A program made the translations under genes and the position numbers. Shown in pieces: positions 21,440 to 36,962 of a stretch of 64,000 nucleotides of DNA. This DNA comes from Megalobrama amblycephala (Eukaryota; Chordata; Actinopteri; Cypriniformes; Xenocyprididae). The notes under the pieces are model-generated. The model ran no database searches and was not told the origin of the DNA. It was given only the letters and a program-made list of their open reading frames with translations. Every line of letters starts with the position of its first letter. Positions within the stretch are counted from its first letter, which is position 1. The stretch covers positions 40,351,503 through 40,415,502 of the forward strand of contig NC_063049.1 of NCBI RefSeq assembly GCF_018812025.1, written 5' to 3'.

Positions 21440-21790
21440 AAAAGAGTCACTCTATTACGAGAAACTTCTCATTATTACGAGAAGCTAAGTCATTATTTTC
21501 TCACTAGAACATTTCTCATTATTACGAAAAAATTTCTCGTTATTATGAAAACGTTTCTCAGTATTATAAAAGTTTCTCATTATTACAAGATTTTTCCGTC
21601 GAATATGTTAACATATTAACTCATCATAATGAGGTAGTTTCTGATTATTATGAGATACTAAGTCATAATTACGAGAAAGTTTTTCATTACTATGACATAG
21701 TAAGTTGTTATTACGAGAACGTTTCTCAGTATAATGAGATACTAAGATTATGAGAAAGTTTCTCATTATTATGACTTACATAATAATATT
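21440..21790. repeat. Tandem CATTATTACGAGAAA-type repeat
   Basis: About 350 bp of degenerate units (TCTCATTATTACGAGAA, TTCTCGTTATTATGAA and mirror images). The structure resembles the centre of the fold-back element at 38521-39079 but the unit sequence differs. Confidence 0.7.
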
Positions 21791-22439
21791 TTTACTCAAC
21801 TGTGGTGGCTTCCATACTCCTCCAAATTCATTGTTTTTTTGTTGTTGTTGTTTTTGTTTTCAAATGCATTGTTTTCTTTTCTTTTTTTAATTTCTAGTCC
21901 AAATAAAGGACCACATGTGTGACTTTTATTTTGACAGCGTGACTTTTGGCTGTGCGTGTCATCAAACAGGAAGCCATTGGCCATGATACCCACATTTTTT
22001 CTTTTTCTGTTCACTTAGTCGATAAAACATTGTTTTTACATGCACGCTAAAACAGCTGTATAACAAACTCAAGCATTCGCACGTATCTGTGGGAACTGTA
22101 AACCCATTTGACCACATCTGTCCTCGAACACGTGGTCTGTTGCAGAGCAGGACATATACTGTTACATGTGTGTTTTTCAGTCTATGGATTTGGCAGGTTG
22201 AAGGTACTGTGAATCTCTTATTCTGGTTTATTTATATAGCACATGATCCTGTCAGATAGATCTGACTTTCAGTGTTAAGAACTAACTCAAACTCTTAAGC
22301 ATGTGTTTGTTAGTTGACTTTCTAGGAGACATGTTAATGGCATAAGATGTCAACATTAAAATGTAGATGTTTTGTGTAATGCAAGAAACTTCAGATAATT
22401 CATGATAATAAAACAGATGATAAATACATGCATACATGA

Positions 22440-22442
<3 letters not shown>

Positions 22443-22495
<53 letters not shown>
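22443..22495. repeat. (AT)n microsatellite
   Basis: About 26 AT units. Confidence 0.95.
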
Positions 22496-22498
<3 letters not shown>

Positions 22499-22554
22499 AT
22501 TTTTATGTACAGTATGTATATAGGAATTCCAAGTTATTTAACTGTTAAATAACT

Positions 22555-22870
22555 TTTTCTATATTTTTTCCTGTGATGGCAAAGCTGATCTTTTGGAGTC
22601 ACATGATGATCCTTCAGAAATCATTCTAATATTAACATTTATTATAACATTTATTATTATTATTGCGTTGAAAACAGTTGTGTACAATTTTTTTCAGGAT
22701 TCTTTGATGAATATAAAGTTAAAAAGAACAATATTTATCTGAAATAGAAAGCTTTTGCAACATTCTCGCTACCGTTTAAAAGTTTGGAGTCAGTACGATT
22801 TATTTATTTATTTTTTAATTAAAGAAATTAATACTTTTATTCAGCAATTAAATTGATCAAAAGTGACAGA
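22555..22870 (+). mobile_element. Family B repeat, decayed copy
   Basis: Contains TTTTTTCCTGTGATGGCAAA, GTCACATGATGATCCTTCAG, AAATCATTCTAATATTAACA and AGTTTGGAGTCAGTACGATT, the diagnostic order of the dispersed family listed at 23204, 27285, 32205, 33180, 36040, 36650, 38204, 42180 and 52213. Confidence 0.75.
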
Positions 22871-23203
22871 CCAGCGGTAGCCCGTGTGTGGAGTCTGAGT
22901 TGTCCGCTAAGCATCTTGCGCCAACTTGCCATTAGTGATCCACTGTCCAGACTTCGACTAAATGGTATCATTTTGCATTTTTCGTTCCGGTGAGAGACAA
23001 GAGGCACGAAGCTTGTTTGACTTCATCAGTTCGTCCCAATAAGGCTGATATCGATCACTCGACGGTAAACAGAGAAGCGTTTTGATTTCTCAGCGCTGAA
23101 TTCTCCATCTCTATTATAAACCCTCTACATGACATTTCACTCCACAACTCATGGATTTACTGTTGTAAAACAAACAGAAATTTTGGCAGAAATGTAGTAT
23201 ACA

Positions 23204-24147
23204 GTACAGTCCAAAAGTTTGGAACCACTAAGATTTTTAATGTTTTTAAAAGAAGTTTCGTCTGCTCACCAAGGCTACATTTATTTAATTAAAAATACAG
23301 TAAAAAACAGTAATATTGTGAAATATTATTACAATTTAAAATAACTGTTCTCTATTTGAATATATTTCACAAAGTAATTTATTCCTGTGATGCAAAGCTG
23401 AATTTTCAGCATCATTACTCCAGTCTTCAGTGTCACATGATCCTTCAGAAATCATTCTAATATGCTGATCTGCTGCTCAAGAAACATTTATGATTATTTT
23501 CAATGTTAAAAACAGTTGTGTACTTTTTTTTTTTTTTCAGGATTCGTTGATGAATAGAAAGTTCAAAAGAACAGCATTTATCTGAAATACAAAGCTTCTG
23601 TAGCATTATACTCTACCGTTCAAAAGTTTGGGGTCAGTAAGAATTTTTATTTTTATTTTTTTGAAAAGAAATTAAAGAAATGAATACTTTTATTCAGCAA
23701 GGATGCATTAAATCAATCAAAAGTGGCAGTAAAGACATTTATAATGTTACAAAAGATTAGATTTCAGATAAACACTGTTCTTTTGAACTTTCTATTCATC
23801 AAAGAATCCTGAAAAAAAATATTGTACACAAATATTTTGTACAATTGTACACATTAAATGTTTCTTGAGCAGCAGATCAGCATATTAGAATGATTTCTGA
23901 AGGATCATGTGACACTGAAGACTGGAGTAATGATGCTGAAAATTCAGCTTTGCATCACAGGAATAAATTACTTTGTGAAATATATTCAAATAGAAAACAG
24001 TTATTTTAAATTGTAATAATATTTCACAATATTACTGTTTTTACTGTATTTTTAATTAAATAAATGTAGCCTTGGTGAGCAGACGAAAACTTCTTTTAAA
24101 AACATTAAAAATCTTAGTGGTTCCAAACTTTTGGACTGTACTGTATA
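23204..24147. mobile_element. Near-perfect long palindrome made of family B sequence
   Basis: The left arm starting ACAGTCCAAAAGTTTGGAAC (about 23207) and the right arm ending GTTCCAAACTTTTGGACTGT (about 24140) are inverted copies of about 390 bp that appear almost identical by eye. They are separated by a centre of about 150 bp containing AAAAGTTTGGGGTCAGTAAG. Each arm carries the conserved core around CACATGATCCTTCAGAAATC. No ORF of note. Confidence 0.85.
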
Positions 24148-24303
24148 TTCATGTCGAATGTTGATATATTAACAAATGTATTAGAGGAGTAATGAAATGT
24201 AATTTCAGTAAGTTTTTGTATGTTTTTGCATGAAATTTATTTGCATTTATATTTATACTAAATATTTGGGGCTACTGTTTTTCATAACACATGCCATAGA
24301 TTT

Positions 24304-24345
24304 ATAAAGAACCTATTTATTTATTTATTTATTTATTTTTATTGT
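24304..24345. repeat. (TTTA)n microsatellite
   Basis: About eight ATTT units, followed about 90 bp later by a short AAAC tract (24423-24460). Confidence 0.8.
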
Positions 24346-25437
24346 GGTTGTGAAGAACTATGCACGGTTTTACCATGATCTACAAATGTAACATACTATG
24401 AAAGAACAAATGGTACATTTGAAAAAAAAAAAACAACCAAACAAACAAACAAACAAAAAACAAAGCAAGGGCTGTGCAAACTCATTTGCACTGTCAGAAT
24501 ATATAAATATTTCAAAATTAGTTTTTAATACAGATGTAGTTAATGGGTTAATGACGTGACAGGTATTTTTTGTCCAAAGGCCTTAATAATAATAATAAAA
24601 AACAAAGATATGACATCTAAAGTATGTAAGGCAGTACAACTAGATCTCTTTTATTGAATCCAAAAGGTTTTTAATTAAATTTTGCTACATATAAAGGTAT
24701 TTTAAAGTTTTTGAAGTGCCAAAAGGTCATTAACCATCCAAAGGTCAATACAGCCATTTAATTTGTGATTAAAATAACTTGTATATTTATAAATTACTTT
24801 TAAATGTAATAAAAGTATATATTTTTTATTCTGGCATGATTTTATAACATCATATATCAACATAGTGCAAAATGGTATTAAAATGATGTGTAGAAGTCGT
24901 TGCTTTGTTATGAGAAACAATGTCTGGAAAAATGAATTTGATTGACGTCATTCGGAGTAACCAATATAAAGGGACCATTTTGGATCAAGTCATGCGGTCA
25001 ATATCATGTGACAGGATGTGACATCATTCAGACACCTGCAAAGGACCACGTGTATTATATGGTATCATGTATGCACAAATATTATATGGTATTATATTTT
25101 TATGCATATGTTAAATTTATCGTTTCAGTTTCCATAACCCTATAACTGCCGACTTATCCTTGCTGGAATCAAACATTTGGGAGGCTGTGGGGAGAGTCAG
25201 GGAAAGTTTGGGTGTCATTTCTTGCTTTCGTGCTGTTCCCACGCTCTTTGTTTAAATACACAGGCAGTATTTAAATACAACATAACCATCTGTAGTGGGA
25301 ATCCACCTTCTGATCAAAGTTGACATATTTCACATATTTACAATACTTGGAGGGAACTTACATGTGTAAAAAGTAGTTGTTGAGTGTTAGCTTATTACGT
25401 TAATGTTGAAAATGTACTTTTTTCATAATCTGCCTGT

Positions 25438-26464
<1,027 letters not shown>

Positions 26465-26861
26465 AAAATAAAAATGTAAAAGTCATGTTTTCAGAAAATT
26501 ATCAAGTTGTAACATATGTGTCCTATTAAGATCGAAAATAGAAATAAATTAATTTTCTGATGTCTCTTTATGGTCATGCCATTTTAAATGTTAAGAAGCA
26601 ATCAAATATATTAAAAACAATCATATAGTGAAAATTATTTTCTTTTTTGCAGTCTTTTTTTATTTAATTATGAAAATTATATATTAAGCATAATAATTTG
26701 AGTGTGCAATTTACAGGCATTTCAGTGTTTGATATTTCTCTCTTTTGTTTTAATAACAGAAGTGCTCTAGCTGACATGGACAAAACCAGATGATCTGATT
26801 CTTCGGTACATCTGATCTCTGTAGTATGTGGAGTGACTCCTGACGGCGGCCGTCCTCTGCC

Positions 26862-28837
26862 ATGTTTTGGCTCCAGTCTCTTCGGGTATGCTCCCGAAGG
26901 CTGTTTCACAGTAGGGTCGTCAGCCGTGACCAACTTCTAGACCAGCTTCAGGCGTGCTCTGCTGAGGACCAGGTGTTCGATGTGGTGGGCCGGAACAAAG
27001 CCAAGCTGTCCGTCAACCATGTGAGCTGTGCTATTGGACTGCTGTGGCAGTTTCAAAGGGAGCGGCCGCAGATGCTCAGGACTTTTGAGTTTGTCCAGAA
27101 TCACCCGCAGTTCCTGACGCTTCGAGTTCTGGCTGAAAACAAGATCAGCCTCATGGATGACGGTTCGGTGGTGGAAATGCTTTATGATGTGCTCAGGTAC
27201 AGCAGGAAAATGTGAAAGTGAAGTGAAAGCTTTGTTCTAAAACCTATTGTGTTGCCTACATAGATAGTATTTTAAGGTATTATACACTACCGGTCAGAAG
27301 TTTGGAATTATTACGATTTTTTTTAATGTTTTTGAAAGAAGTCTCTTACACTGCATTTTTAAAATCAAAAACACAGTAAATTTTATTTATTCCTGTGATC
27401 AAAGCTGAATTTTCAGCATCGTTACAGTCTTCAGTGTCACATGATCCTTCAGAAATCATTCTAATATGATGATTTGCTGCTCAAGAAACATTTATTATTA
27501 TCTTCAATGTTGAAAAAAGCTGTGCTGCTTAATATTTTTGTGAAAACTGTGATCCACTACCATTCAAAAGTTTAGGGTAAGTGAAATTCCAAAATAAATA
27601 AGGAGAAATTAATATTTTTATTCAACAAAAATGGATTAAATTGATGAAAAGTGTCAGTAAAGACATTTATAATGTTACAAAAGATTTTTATTTCAAATAA
27701 ATGCTTTTCTTTTGAACTTTCAATTCATCAAAGAATCCTGAAAAAAAACGTATTATGGTTTCCACAAAAATATTAAGCAGCAAAACATCGATAACAATAA
27801 GAACCATTTTTAATACTGTAATGCATTGAATGCACAGATGACTGTAGAGAAATGTTGATTATAATAAATTCTAATTAAAATTTAACCAGAATTTTATTTG
27901 TGCATGCAATGTATTTTATGCTTAAAGTGTTGCGTCATTAATTTTGCAACATGCAAGTACCAAACTCAATTATGAGTCAAAACGTTTTCCAAGCATTCGG
28001 TCACTTATGACGTTGTATTTCAGTTAGGATGCTCCCTTATTAGGCAGCTCTCTATGTTCTGGAACAGAGCTATTGCCTAAACTGCACTGTTAATATGGTG
28101 TCCTAATTAAAGGGTTAGTTCACCCAAAAATGAAAATAATGTCATTAATTACTCACCCTCATGTTGTTCCACACCCGTAAGACCTTCGTTCATCTTCAGA
28201 ACACAAATTAAGATATTGTTGATGAAATCCGATGGTTCAGTGAGGCCTCCATAGACAGCAATGCCATTCAAACTCTCAAGATCCAGAAAGCTACTAAAGA
28301 CATTAAATAAAGACATTAAATATGTTTTTAGTACATTAATGGATCTTGAGAGAGGAAATGTCATTGCTGTCTATGCAGGCCTCACTGAACCATCTGATTT
28401 CATCAACAATATCTTAATTTGTGTTCTGAAGATGAATGAAGGTCTTAAGGGTGTAGAAGGACATGAGGGTGAGTAATTAATGACATTATTTTCATTTTTG
28501 GGTGAACTAACCCTTTAATTTTTATGTGAATATTGCTATATTCTGATTGCATTTGTCTTGATTTGCAGGCTTAAAGTAGAACATCACGACTCTCTTGTGC
28601 AGCAGCTGGTGACAGAGGCTTGGAACAGACTGGAGAGGTACATGAAAAAAAAAAAAAAACTCATAAACAAAAAGTTTGGTGATTTCCAGCATGAGCAACA
28701 GTGACTATCAACTTTTTCATCAGCCTTGTTTCTGGAACTATTTTCCCCATTCATTTTGAAACCATAGGGATTTTAAAAGAGTTATGCTATGACTTTGTTA
28801 AAGGTTAAAAATATGTATACATGTGTGTGTGTGTGTG

Positions 28838-28910
<73 letters not shown>

Positions 28911-31900
28911 TTCATACCCCCTTACATTTTTCACTCTTTGTTATATTGCAGCCATTTGCTAAAATCATTTAAGTTCATTTTTTCCTCATTAATGTACACA
29001 CAGCACCCCATATTGACAGAAAAACACAGAATTGTTGACATTTTTGCAGATTTATTAAAAAAGAAAAACTGAAATATCACATGGTCCTAAGTATTCAGAC
29101 CCTTTGCTCAGTATTTAGTAGAAGCACCCTTTTGATCGAATACAGCCATGAGTCTTTTTGGGAAAGATGCAACAAGTTTTTCACACCTGGATTTGGGGAT
29201 CCTCTGCCATTCCTCTTGCAGATCCTCTCCAGTTCTGTCAGGTTGGATGGTAAACGTTGGTGGACAGCCATTTTTAGGTCTCTTCCAGAGATGCTCAATT
29301 GGTTTTAAGTCAGGGCTCTGGCTGGGCCATTCAAGAACAGTCATGGAGTTGTTGTGAAGCCACTCCTTCGTTATTTTAGCTGTGTGCTTAGGGTCAGTGT
29401 CTTGATGGAAGGTAAACCTTCTGCCCAGTCTGAGGTCCTGAGCACTCTGGAGAAGGTTTTCATCCAGGATATCCCTGTACTTGGCCGCATTCATCTTTCC
29501 CTCGATTGCAACCAGTCGTCCTGTCCCTGCAGCTGAAAAACACCCCCACAGCATGATGCTGCCACCACCATGCTTCACTGTTGGGACTGTATTGGACAGG
29601 TGATGAGCAGTGCCTGGTTTTCTCCACACATACCGCTTAGAATTAAGGCCAAAAAGTTCTATCTTGGTCTCATCAGACCAGAGAATCTTATTTCTCACCA
29701 TCTTGGCAAACTCCACGCAGGCTTTCATGTGTCTTGCACTGAGGAGAGGCTTCCGTCGGGCCACTCTGCCATAAAGTCCCGACTGGTGGAGGGCTGCAGC
29801 GATGGTTGACTTTCTACAACTTTCTCCCATCTCCCGACTGCATCTCTGGAGCTCAGCCACAGTGATCTTTGGGTTCTTCTTTACCTCTCTCACCAAGGCT
29901 CTTCTCCCCCGATAGCTCAGTTTGGCCCGACGGTCAGCTCTAGGAAGGGTTCTGGTCATCCCAAACGTCTTCCATTTAAGGATTATGAACTCTTAGGAAC
30001 CTTAAGTGCAGCAGAAATTGTTTTGTAACCTTGGCCAGATCTGTGCCTTGCCACAATTCTGTCTCTGAGCTCTTCAGGCAGTTCCTTTGACCTCATGATT
30101 CTCATTTGCTCTGACATGCACTGTGAGCTGTAAGGTCTTATATAGACAGGTGTGTGGCTTTCCTAATCAAGTCCAATCAGTATAATCAAACACAGCTGGA
30201 CTCAAATGAAGGTGCAGAACCATCTCAAGGATGATCAGAAGAAATGGACAGCACCTGAGTTAAATATATGAGTGTCACAGCAAAGGGTCTGAATACTTAG
30301 GACCATGTGATATTTCAGTTTTTCTTTATTAATAAATCTGCAAAAATGTCAACAATTCTGTGTTTTTCTGTCAATATGGGGTGCTGTGTGTACATTAATG
30401 AGGAAAAAAATGAACTTAAATGATTTTAGCAAATGGCTGCAATATAACAAAGAGTGAGCACACGTGAACCAATCGTCTCCTCCACTTTACTATTTACAAC
30501 ACAAAATAAACATGAATGAACATCCGAAGGTATGTTGAAAGATCCAGTACAACTTACCGAAATCTGTATCATGTCACAAGTAATCGATCAATCAGTGTTT
30601 CAACCGTCAGTAAAACAGCTTGTAAAAATGTCACATTTACCTTCACATTTACTTCAGAAAAGCCATAAACTCATTAGTCAGCTACAAAAATGAACTTAGG
30701 AGCATTTTGCTAAATATATGCACTATAAGCTATTGCATATTCATTGTATTTGTACTTAACTTCAATATCGAATGTATAAATCCGTTTTATGACAGCCGCT
30801 ATTTAAATGTTTAGGCCTATATAAAAATGAGTAGAAAAATAATTATGAATGTATTATGATGTTATTAGGCTATAAAAACTTCCTTATGTGTAATTTATAT
30901 ACAAGTAGCTTACAAATGTACCAGCTGTGGTTCCCTGTATAGTTTACAGCATTGAGAGAGATTTTTTTTTACTTTGAGGTCATTTGACATGTGAATGTGG
31001 CACACCCAGAGTCTCTTTCTGGCTACGCTAGTGCCACCAACGCCCATAAATGCCACGTAATAGGTGCTTTTTGTGCTTTTCAGATTCCAGATGACGACAC
31101 TTTCAAAGTTTGCGGTTTGTCTGAGTGATCAGTTCCTGCAGCACAGCCCTCTGATGGGTCAGATTACTCAAATCGTGAGTCAGAGACTGGACTCCATTCA
31201 AGACGCCAGGTGAGATTTTAAACATCAAGCACCTTAAATGGTCAGTGCACTATAAAATAAGTGTATTTACACATGTCCTCCTTACAGAGTGCTGACACCC
31301 TTGATGATCAGTATTTTTGCCCTGGTGTCGCCACAACTGCGGGACGCGCTGCTTAAAAAAGCCGACACCCTTCTTGACAAAATGGACCCGTTTCACTTCA
31401 ACAACCCCAGAAGGGTGGTGCAGTTCCTCCGAAACATCAGATACATCCATCGACCCCTCCTGGAGAAATGCAACCAGCTTCTCCTGCAGAACGTCACCCG
31501 TCTGGACGCAGAGCACATCAGCATCATCCTGGGACTGTATCAGTCGATGCAGTACAATAACTGTGATTTCCGCCTGGCTGCGAAACAGAGACTCGTAGAG
31601 CTTGTGGACACGAGCACCGATCCTGCCACTTTCACCAAACTCTTTGCTTCTCTAGGACCAATGGCAGGGCAAGGTGTCAGAGAGGGGTGAGCAAGGGAAA
31701 GTATCCCTTAATCTTTTAATAACTATTGTTTCATAGCAGTGTTAGTATTCACATATTGTGGAAGCTTGTTTCTGCCACTGAACAAAAAATAAAGAAGGTA
31801 ATTGTGACTTTTTATCTCGCAATTCTAACTTTTTTTCTCAAAAATGCGAGTTTACAGTATTTATCGCAATTCTGACTTTTTTTCTCATATATTCGTATAT

Positions 31901-34900
31901 ATTGATTTTTGACCTCAACTTGGTATCTGTATAATAGAGTGCAACAGTGACTGTATTTTCCAGTCATTTTCTCCATAGGGATTTCGATTAATTGAGTCAT
32001 TTGATTGGTCTTGCAGGTTAGAGAGTACTGCGCTGCTATTGGCTGATGAGCTGAATTCCCACCAGGCTTTAGGTGTGGTGGAGACGATGGAGGAGATGCA
32101 ATGCAGGAACCTTCAGTTGATAAACAAGTAAGACGAGATCCATAGATATATAATTATCACAGTTAGGTGTCGGTGGCATGATCAAAATCTGACACTGCAG
32201 TAATTTAATTTTTTAATGGTACAATATTGTTAAAAATTTTGGGGTCAGTTTTTTATGGAAATTAATACTTTGAATGCATTAAATTGATCAAAAGTGACAG
32301 TAAAGACAATAAGTAATGATGCTGAAATTCAGCTTACATTTTAAAATGTATATTCAAACAGAAAACAGTTATCACAACATTACTTTTTACTGTATTTTTG
32401 ATTAAATGAATGCAGTTTTGGTCAGAATAAGAGATGTTAAAATTGTTAAAACATACAAAAAAAATCTTAATAACCCCAAACTTTTGAATATGTATACAGT
32501 CAAGCCAAAATTTATTCAGACACTTTGAACATTTTAGTCATTAATACAGTTTATTCACTATAAAAAATGGTAATAAAATATGTGTTAAAATAAAAACTGT
32601 GTCAGAATTATGTCAGATAACACTTAAGCAAAACATGGTCAGGTCAAAGTGTCTGAATAATTTTTTGTTCCAGATTTTTATCAATTTTACTGGTAGTCCA
32701 CTGAATAATTTTAGGGAATAATATGTCACAGTTTACTTTATTTTGCTATCATCATTTACATAAATGAACTATAGTGTCCTGCACCCACTAGTAAAAATAT
32801 ATCAAAAATGTCTGAATAATTTTTGGTTTGACTGTATGTGTGTGTGTGTGTGTGTATTAAATTGCAGTTATGATTAGAAACAGGAGAGAAGATCTAACCA
32901 TGTCTTTTCTGACAGGATGGCAGCAATACTCTTCAAGAATCTGGAGACATATCGGCCAGTGGAAATTGCTCGAATAACTCAATCTCTCATCCTGCTCCAC
33001 TGCCAGAATCCCGAGATCTTCTCCAGGCTGAAAGCCAAACTGCTGCAGTGAGTGTTTCCAAAACCAGAGAGATCAATCAGTGACTGTCTCAGAGTCTTTA
33101 ATTAAAGGGACAGTTCACACAGAGTGTAAAATTCTCTCAATATTTACTTACTATATCGTTTTGAACCTGTATGATTATGACCTGTATAGTTTTTAAATGT
33201 TTTTGAAAGAAGTCTCTTATACATGCCAAAACTACATTCATTTGATCAAAAAACAAAAACAACAACAACAAAAAAAAAACAGTAAAAAATGGTAATATTG
33301 TGAAATATTTTTACAATTTAAAACAACTGTTTTCTATTGTAATATATCTTAAAATGTAATTTATTCCTGTGATCAAAGCTGAATTTTCAGCATCATTACT
33401 CCAGTCTTCAGTGTCACATGATCCTTCAGAAATCATTCTAATATGCTGATTTGCTGCTCAAGAAACATTTATGATTATTAGCAATGATGAAAACAGTTGT
33501 GTTGCTTCATATTTCTTTGGAAACCACCATGAAACTTTTTTTTTTCAAGATTCTTTGATGAACAGAAAGTTTAAATCATTTATTTTAAACAGAAATCGTT
33601 TGTAACATTATAAATGTCTCCTTGCTGAACAAAACGTTTAATTTCTTTAAAAAAAAAAAAAACTACTTTTGAACAGTTGTGTGTATATATAATATAAAGT
33701 CATGTTATTGAGTTATTACATGTTATTAACATGTTATGTTATAGAGTCTTTATACTATTATTAAGGTAACATTTTCAACATTTGTTAAATACATTAATTA
33801 ACATGAACTAAAAATGAAGACTTCTACAGAATTTATTATTATTGATTGCAACATTTACTAATACATTTTTTAATCAAATGTTGTATCTGTTACCATTAGT
33901 GAATGCACTTTGAACTAACATGAACAATGAATAATTATATTTGTATTAGCTAATATTAACAAAGACTAATAAATTCTGTAAAAAATACATTGCTCATTGT
34001 TAGTTCATTTTGTTAGAGGGTTAGTTCACCCAAAAATGAAATTTCTGTCATTAATTACTCACCCTCATGTCGTTCCAAACTCATAAGACCTTCGTTCATC
34101 TTCAGAACACAAATTAAGATATTTTTGATGAAATCAAAGATTTTTTTTGTACGTCATAGAAAGCAACATAATTACCACATTCAAGGTCCAGAAGTAGTAA
34201 AAACACAGTTAAAATAGTCAACGTGACTACAGAGGTCCAACCTTAATGTTATGAAGTGACGAGAATACTTTTGTGCACAAAAGTGCATCAGCATCACATG
34301 CATGCCTCGTGGTGCTCACGTGAACAGGTTTCGCCAATACTGTAAACTTTCGCCAATATATTTGGATATAGAACCTGGAAGCGTTGAACGTAAACAGCGT
34401 TGCTTCATAACATTAAAGGGTTAGTTCATCTAAAAATGAAAATAATGTCATTAATTACTCACCTTCATGTTGTTCCACACCCATAAGAACTTTATTCATC
34501 TTCAGAACACAAATTAAGATATTTTAGATTAAATCTGATAACTCAGTGAGGCCTGCATAGACAGCAATGACATTCAAACTCTCAAGGTCCATTAAGGTAC
34601 TAAAAACATATTTAAATCAGTTCATGTGAGTACAGTGGTTCGATTTATAACGACTTATATAGTGATGGGCGATTTCAAAACACTGCCTCATGAAGTTTCG
34701 GAGCATAATGAATCAGCGTATCGAATCAGCGGTTCGGAGCGCCAAAGTCACATGATTTCAGCAGTTTGGCGGTTTGACACGCGATCTGAATCATGATTCG
34801 ACACGCTGATTCATAACGCTCCGAAGCTTCCTGAAGCAGTGTTTTGAAATCGGCCATCAATATACAAGTCGTTATTTTGTTTTTTTTGGCACACCAAAAA

Positions 34901-36928
34901 TATTCTTGTGGCTTTATAATATTAATATTGAATCACTGTACTCACATGAACTGATTTAAATGTGTTTTTAGTACAATAATGGATCTTGAGAGAGGAAATG
35001 TCATTGCTCCCTATGGAGGCCTCACTGAGCCATCAGATTTCAACAAAAATATCTTAATTTGTGTTCCGAAGATTAACAAAGGTCTTACGGGTGTGGAACG
35101 GCATGAGGGTGCAGTCATGTTGACGATTGTAACGATGTTTTTACTACTTTCTGGACCTTGAATGATGGTAATTTCATTGCTTTCTTTGAGAGATATAAAA
35201 AAAACACTTAGATTTCATTAGAAATATCTTAATTTGTGTTACGAAGATGAATGAAGGTCTTACGGGTGTAGAACGACATGAGGGTGAGTAATTAATGACA
35301 TTATTTTCATTTTTGGGTGAACTGACCCTTTAATATAAAGGATTAATACTATTAATTATCTTATTTAACAAATTTATGTTTGTAACCAATATTCCTTTTC
35401 TGTCTTTCATTTGATTGTCACTCATAGTTTCCTGCAGGGCAGTGTGTACCCGTACGAGGTGACCATGCTAACTAGGGTTCTGTCCATGCTTCCTTCTCGC
35501 CATCTCGACGAGGGTGTCCTTTCCCGTGTGGAAGCCATGCTCCCGCAGTGCAACCTAAATGACCTCAACACTTACGCCGTGGTCGTCGCCAAGTGGATTC
35601 GCAACGACCCCTCGTACCGGCATAACACGCCCAGCAAGTACGTTCGCCTGCTCCAGACCCTGAACCGCTGCGGACGTGAGCGGCTACACAAGTTGGACCA
35701 TCTGGATGTGGTGCTGGAGGAAGTGAAGTACTTGTCAGGGGAGTGGTTTGATGAGATGCTGCTGGAGGAGTCTATGGTCACATTGCAGAGACTGCTTGAC
35801 CAGATATCCTGGACTAATGCGCATGACGTGGCCGTTTATCTGACCAGGACTAACTACTTCTGTGCCGTGCTGCTGGATCGAATCGCTAGAATGACGATTG
35901 GAAATATAGACAAGGTGGGAGTGATTTTGAAGTGTTGTTTGAATGCATTTTCACTTGAATCAATTTAATTTGTTATTGTTGAATAAAAGTATTGATTTCT
36001 GTATATATATATATATTTTTTTTAAATATCCCCAAACTATAGCATTTCCACAGAGATCTTAAGCACCACAACTGTTTTCAACATTGATTTTTTTAACATT
36101 GAAGAAATGTTTCTTGAGCAGCAAATCAGCATATTAGAATGATTTCTGAAGGATCATGTGACACTGAAGACTGGAGTAATGATGCTGAAAATTCAGCTTT
36201 GATCACAGGAATAAATTACATTTTAAAATATATTCAAATAGAAAACAGTTATTTTTAATTGTAATAATATTTCTGTATTTTTGATCAATTAAATGTAGCT
36301 TTGGTGAACTTGAGACTTTTTTGAAAAATATTAAAAAATCGTAATTATCCCAAACCAGTGTATATAGGTTTAATTATTATAAAGGTTATATGAGGCTAAC
36401 TTATATACATATGATTTAAAAATTTATATTTGTTTTTTATAATGTTATTTTAGTGTTGTTTATATATTATTAGTATTTATTAATATTTTGAATTGGCTTT
36501 TATTTTTACATTTTCAGCTTTCTTTTTAATTTTAGTTTGTTTTAGTAATTTTGTTGTGCTTTTATCTTTCTTTTTTAAAGTTTTTTTTTTTTTAAATGAA
36601 AATATAGCAAATTATTATTTCAATATTTTTATTAGTAATTTGATGAGATACACTGCTGTTCAAAAGTTTTTTTTTTTTATGTTTTTTAATGTTTTTGAAA
36701 AAGTCTCTTCTGCTCATCACAGCTACGTTTATTTGATCGAAAATACAGAAAATGTAATATTGTGAAATATTATTACAATTTAAAATAACTATGTTCTATT
36801 TAAATATATTTTAAAATACAATTTATTCCTGTGATCAAAGCTGAATTTTCAGCATCATTACTCCAGTCTTCAGTGTCACATGATCCTTCAGAAATCATTC
36901 TAATATGCTGATCTGCTGCTCAAGAAAC

Positions 36929-36962
<34 letters not shown>

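Noticed and set aside
26664..26933. Minus-strand 89-codon ORF over the fastkd1 first exon
   Set aside because: Antisense shadow of the fastkd1 start region and its AT-rich upstream DNA.
28149..28476. Two similar 71-residue proteins on opposite strands
   Set aside because: The similarity comes from the palindromic family A MITE, not from duplicated genes.
31687..31690. Premature stop TGA in fastkd1 after REG
   Set aside because: The TGA is inside the splice donor GTGAGC; the exon ends at 31686 and continues in frame with LESTALLLADEL at 32017.
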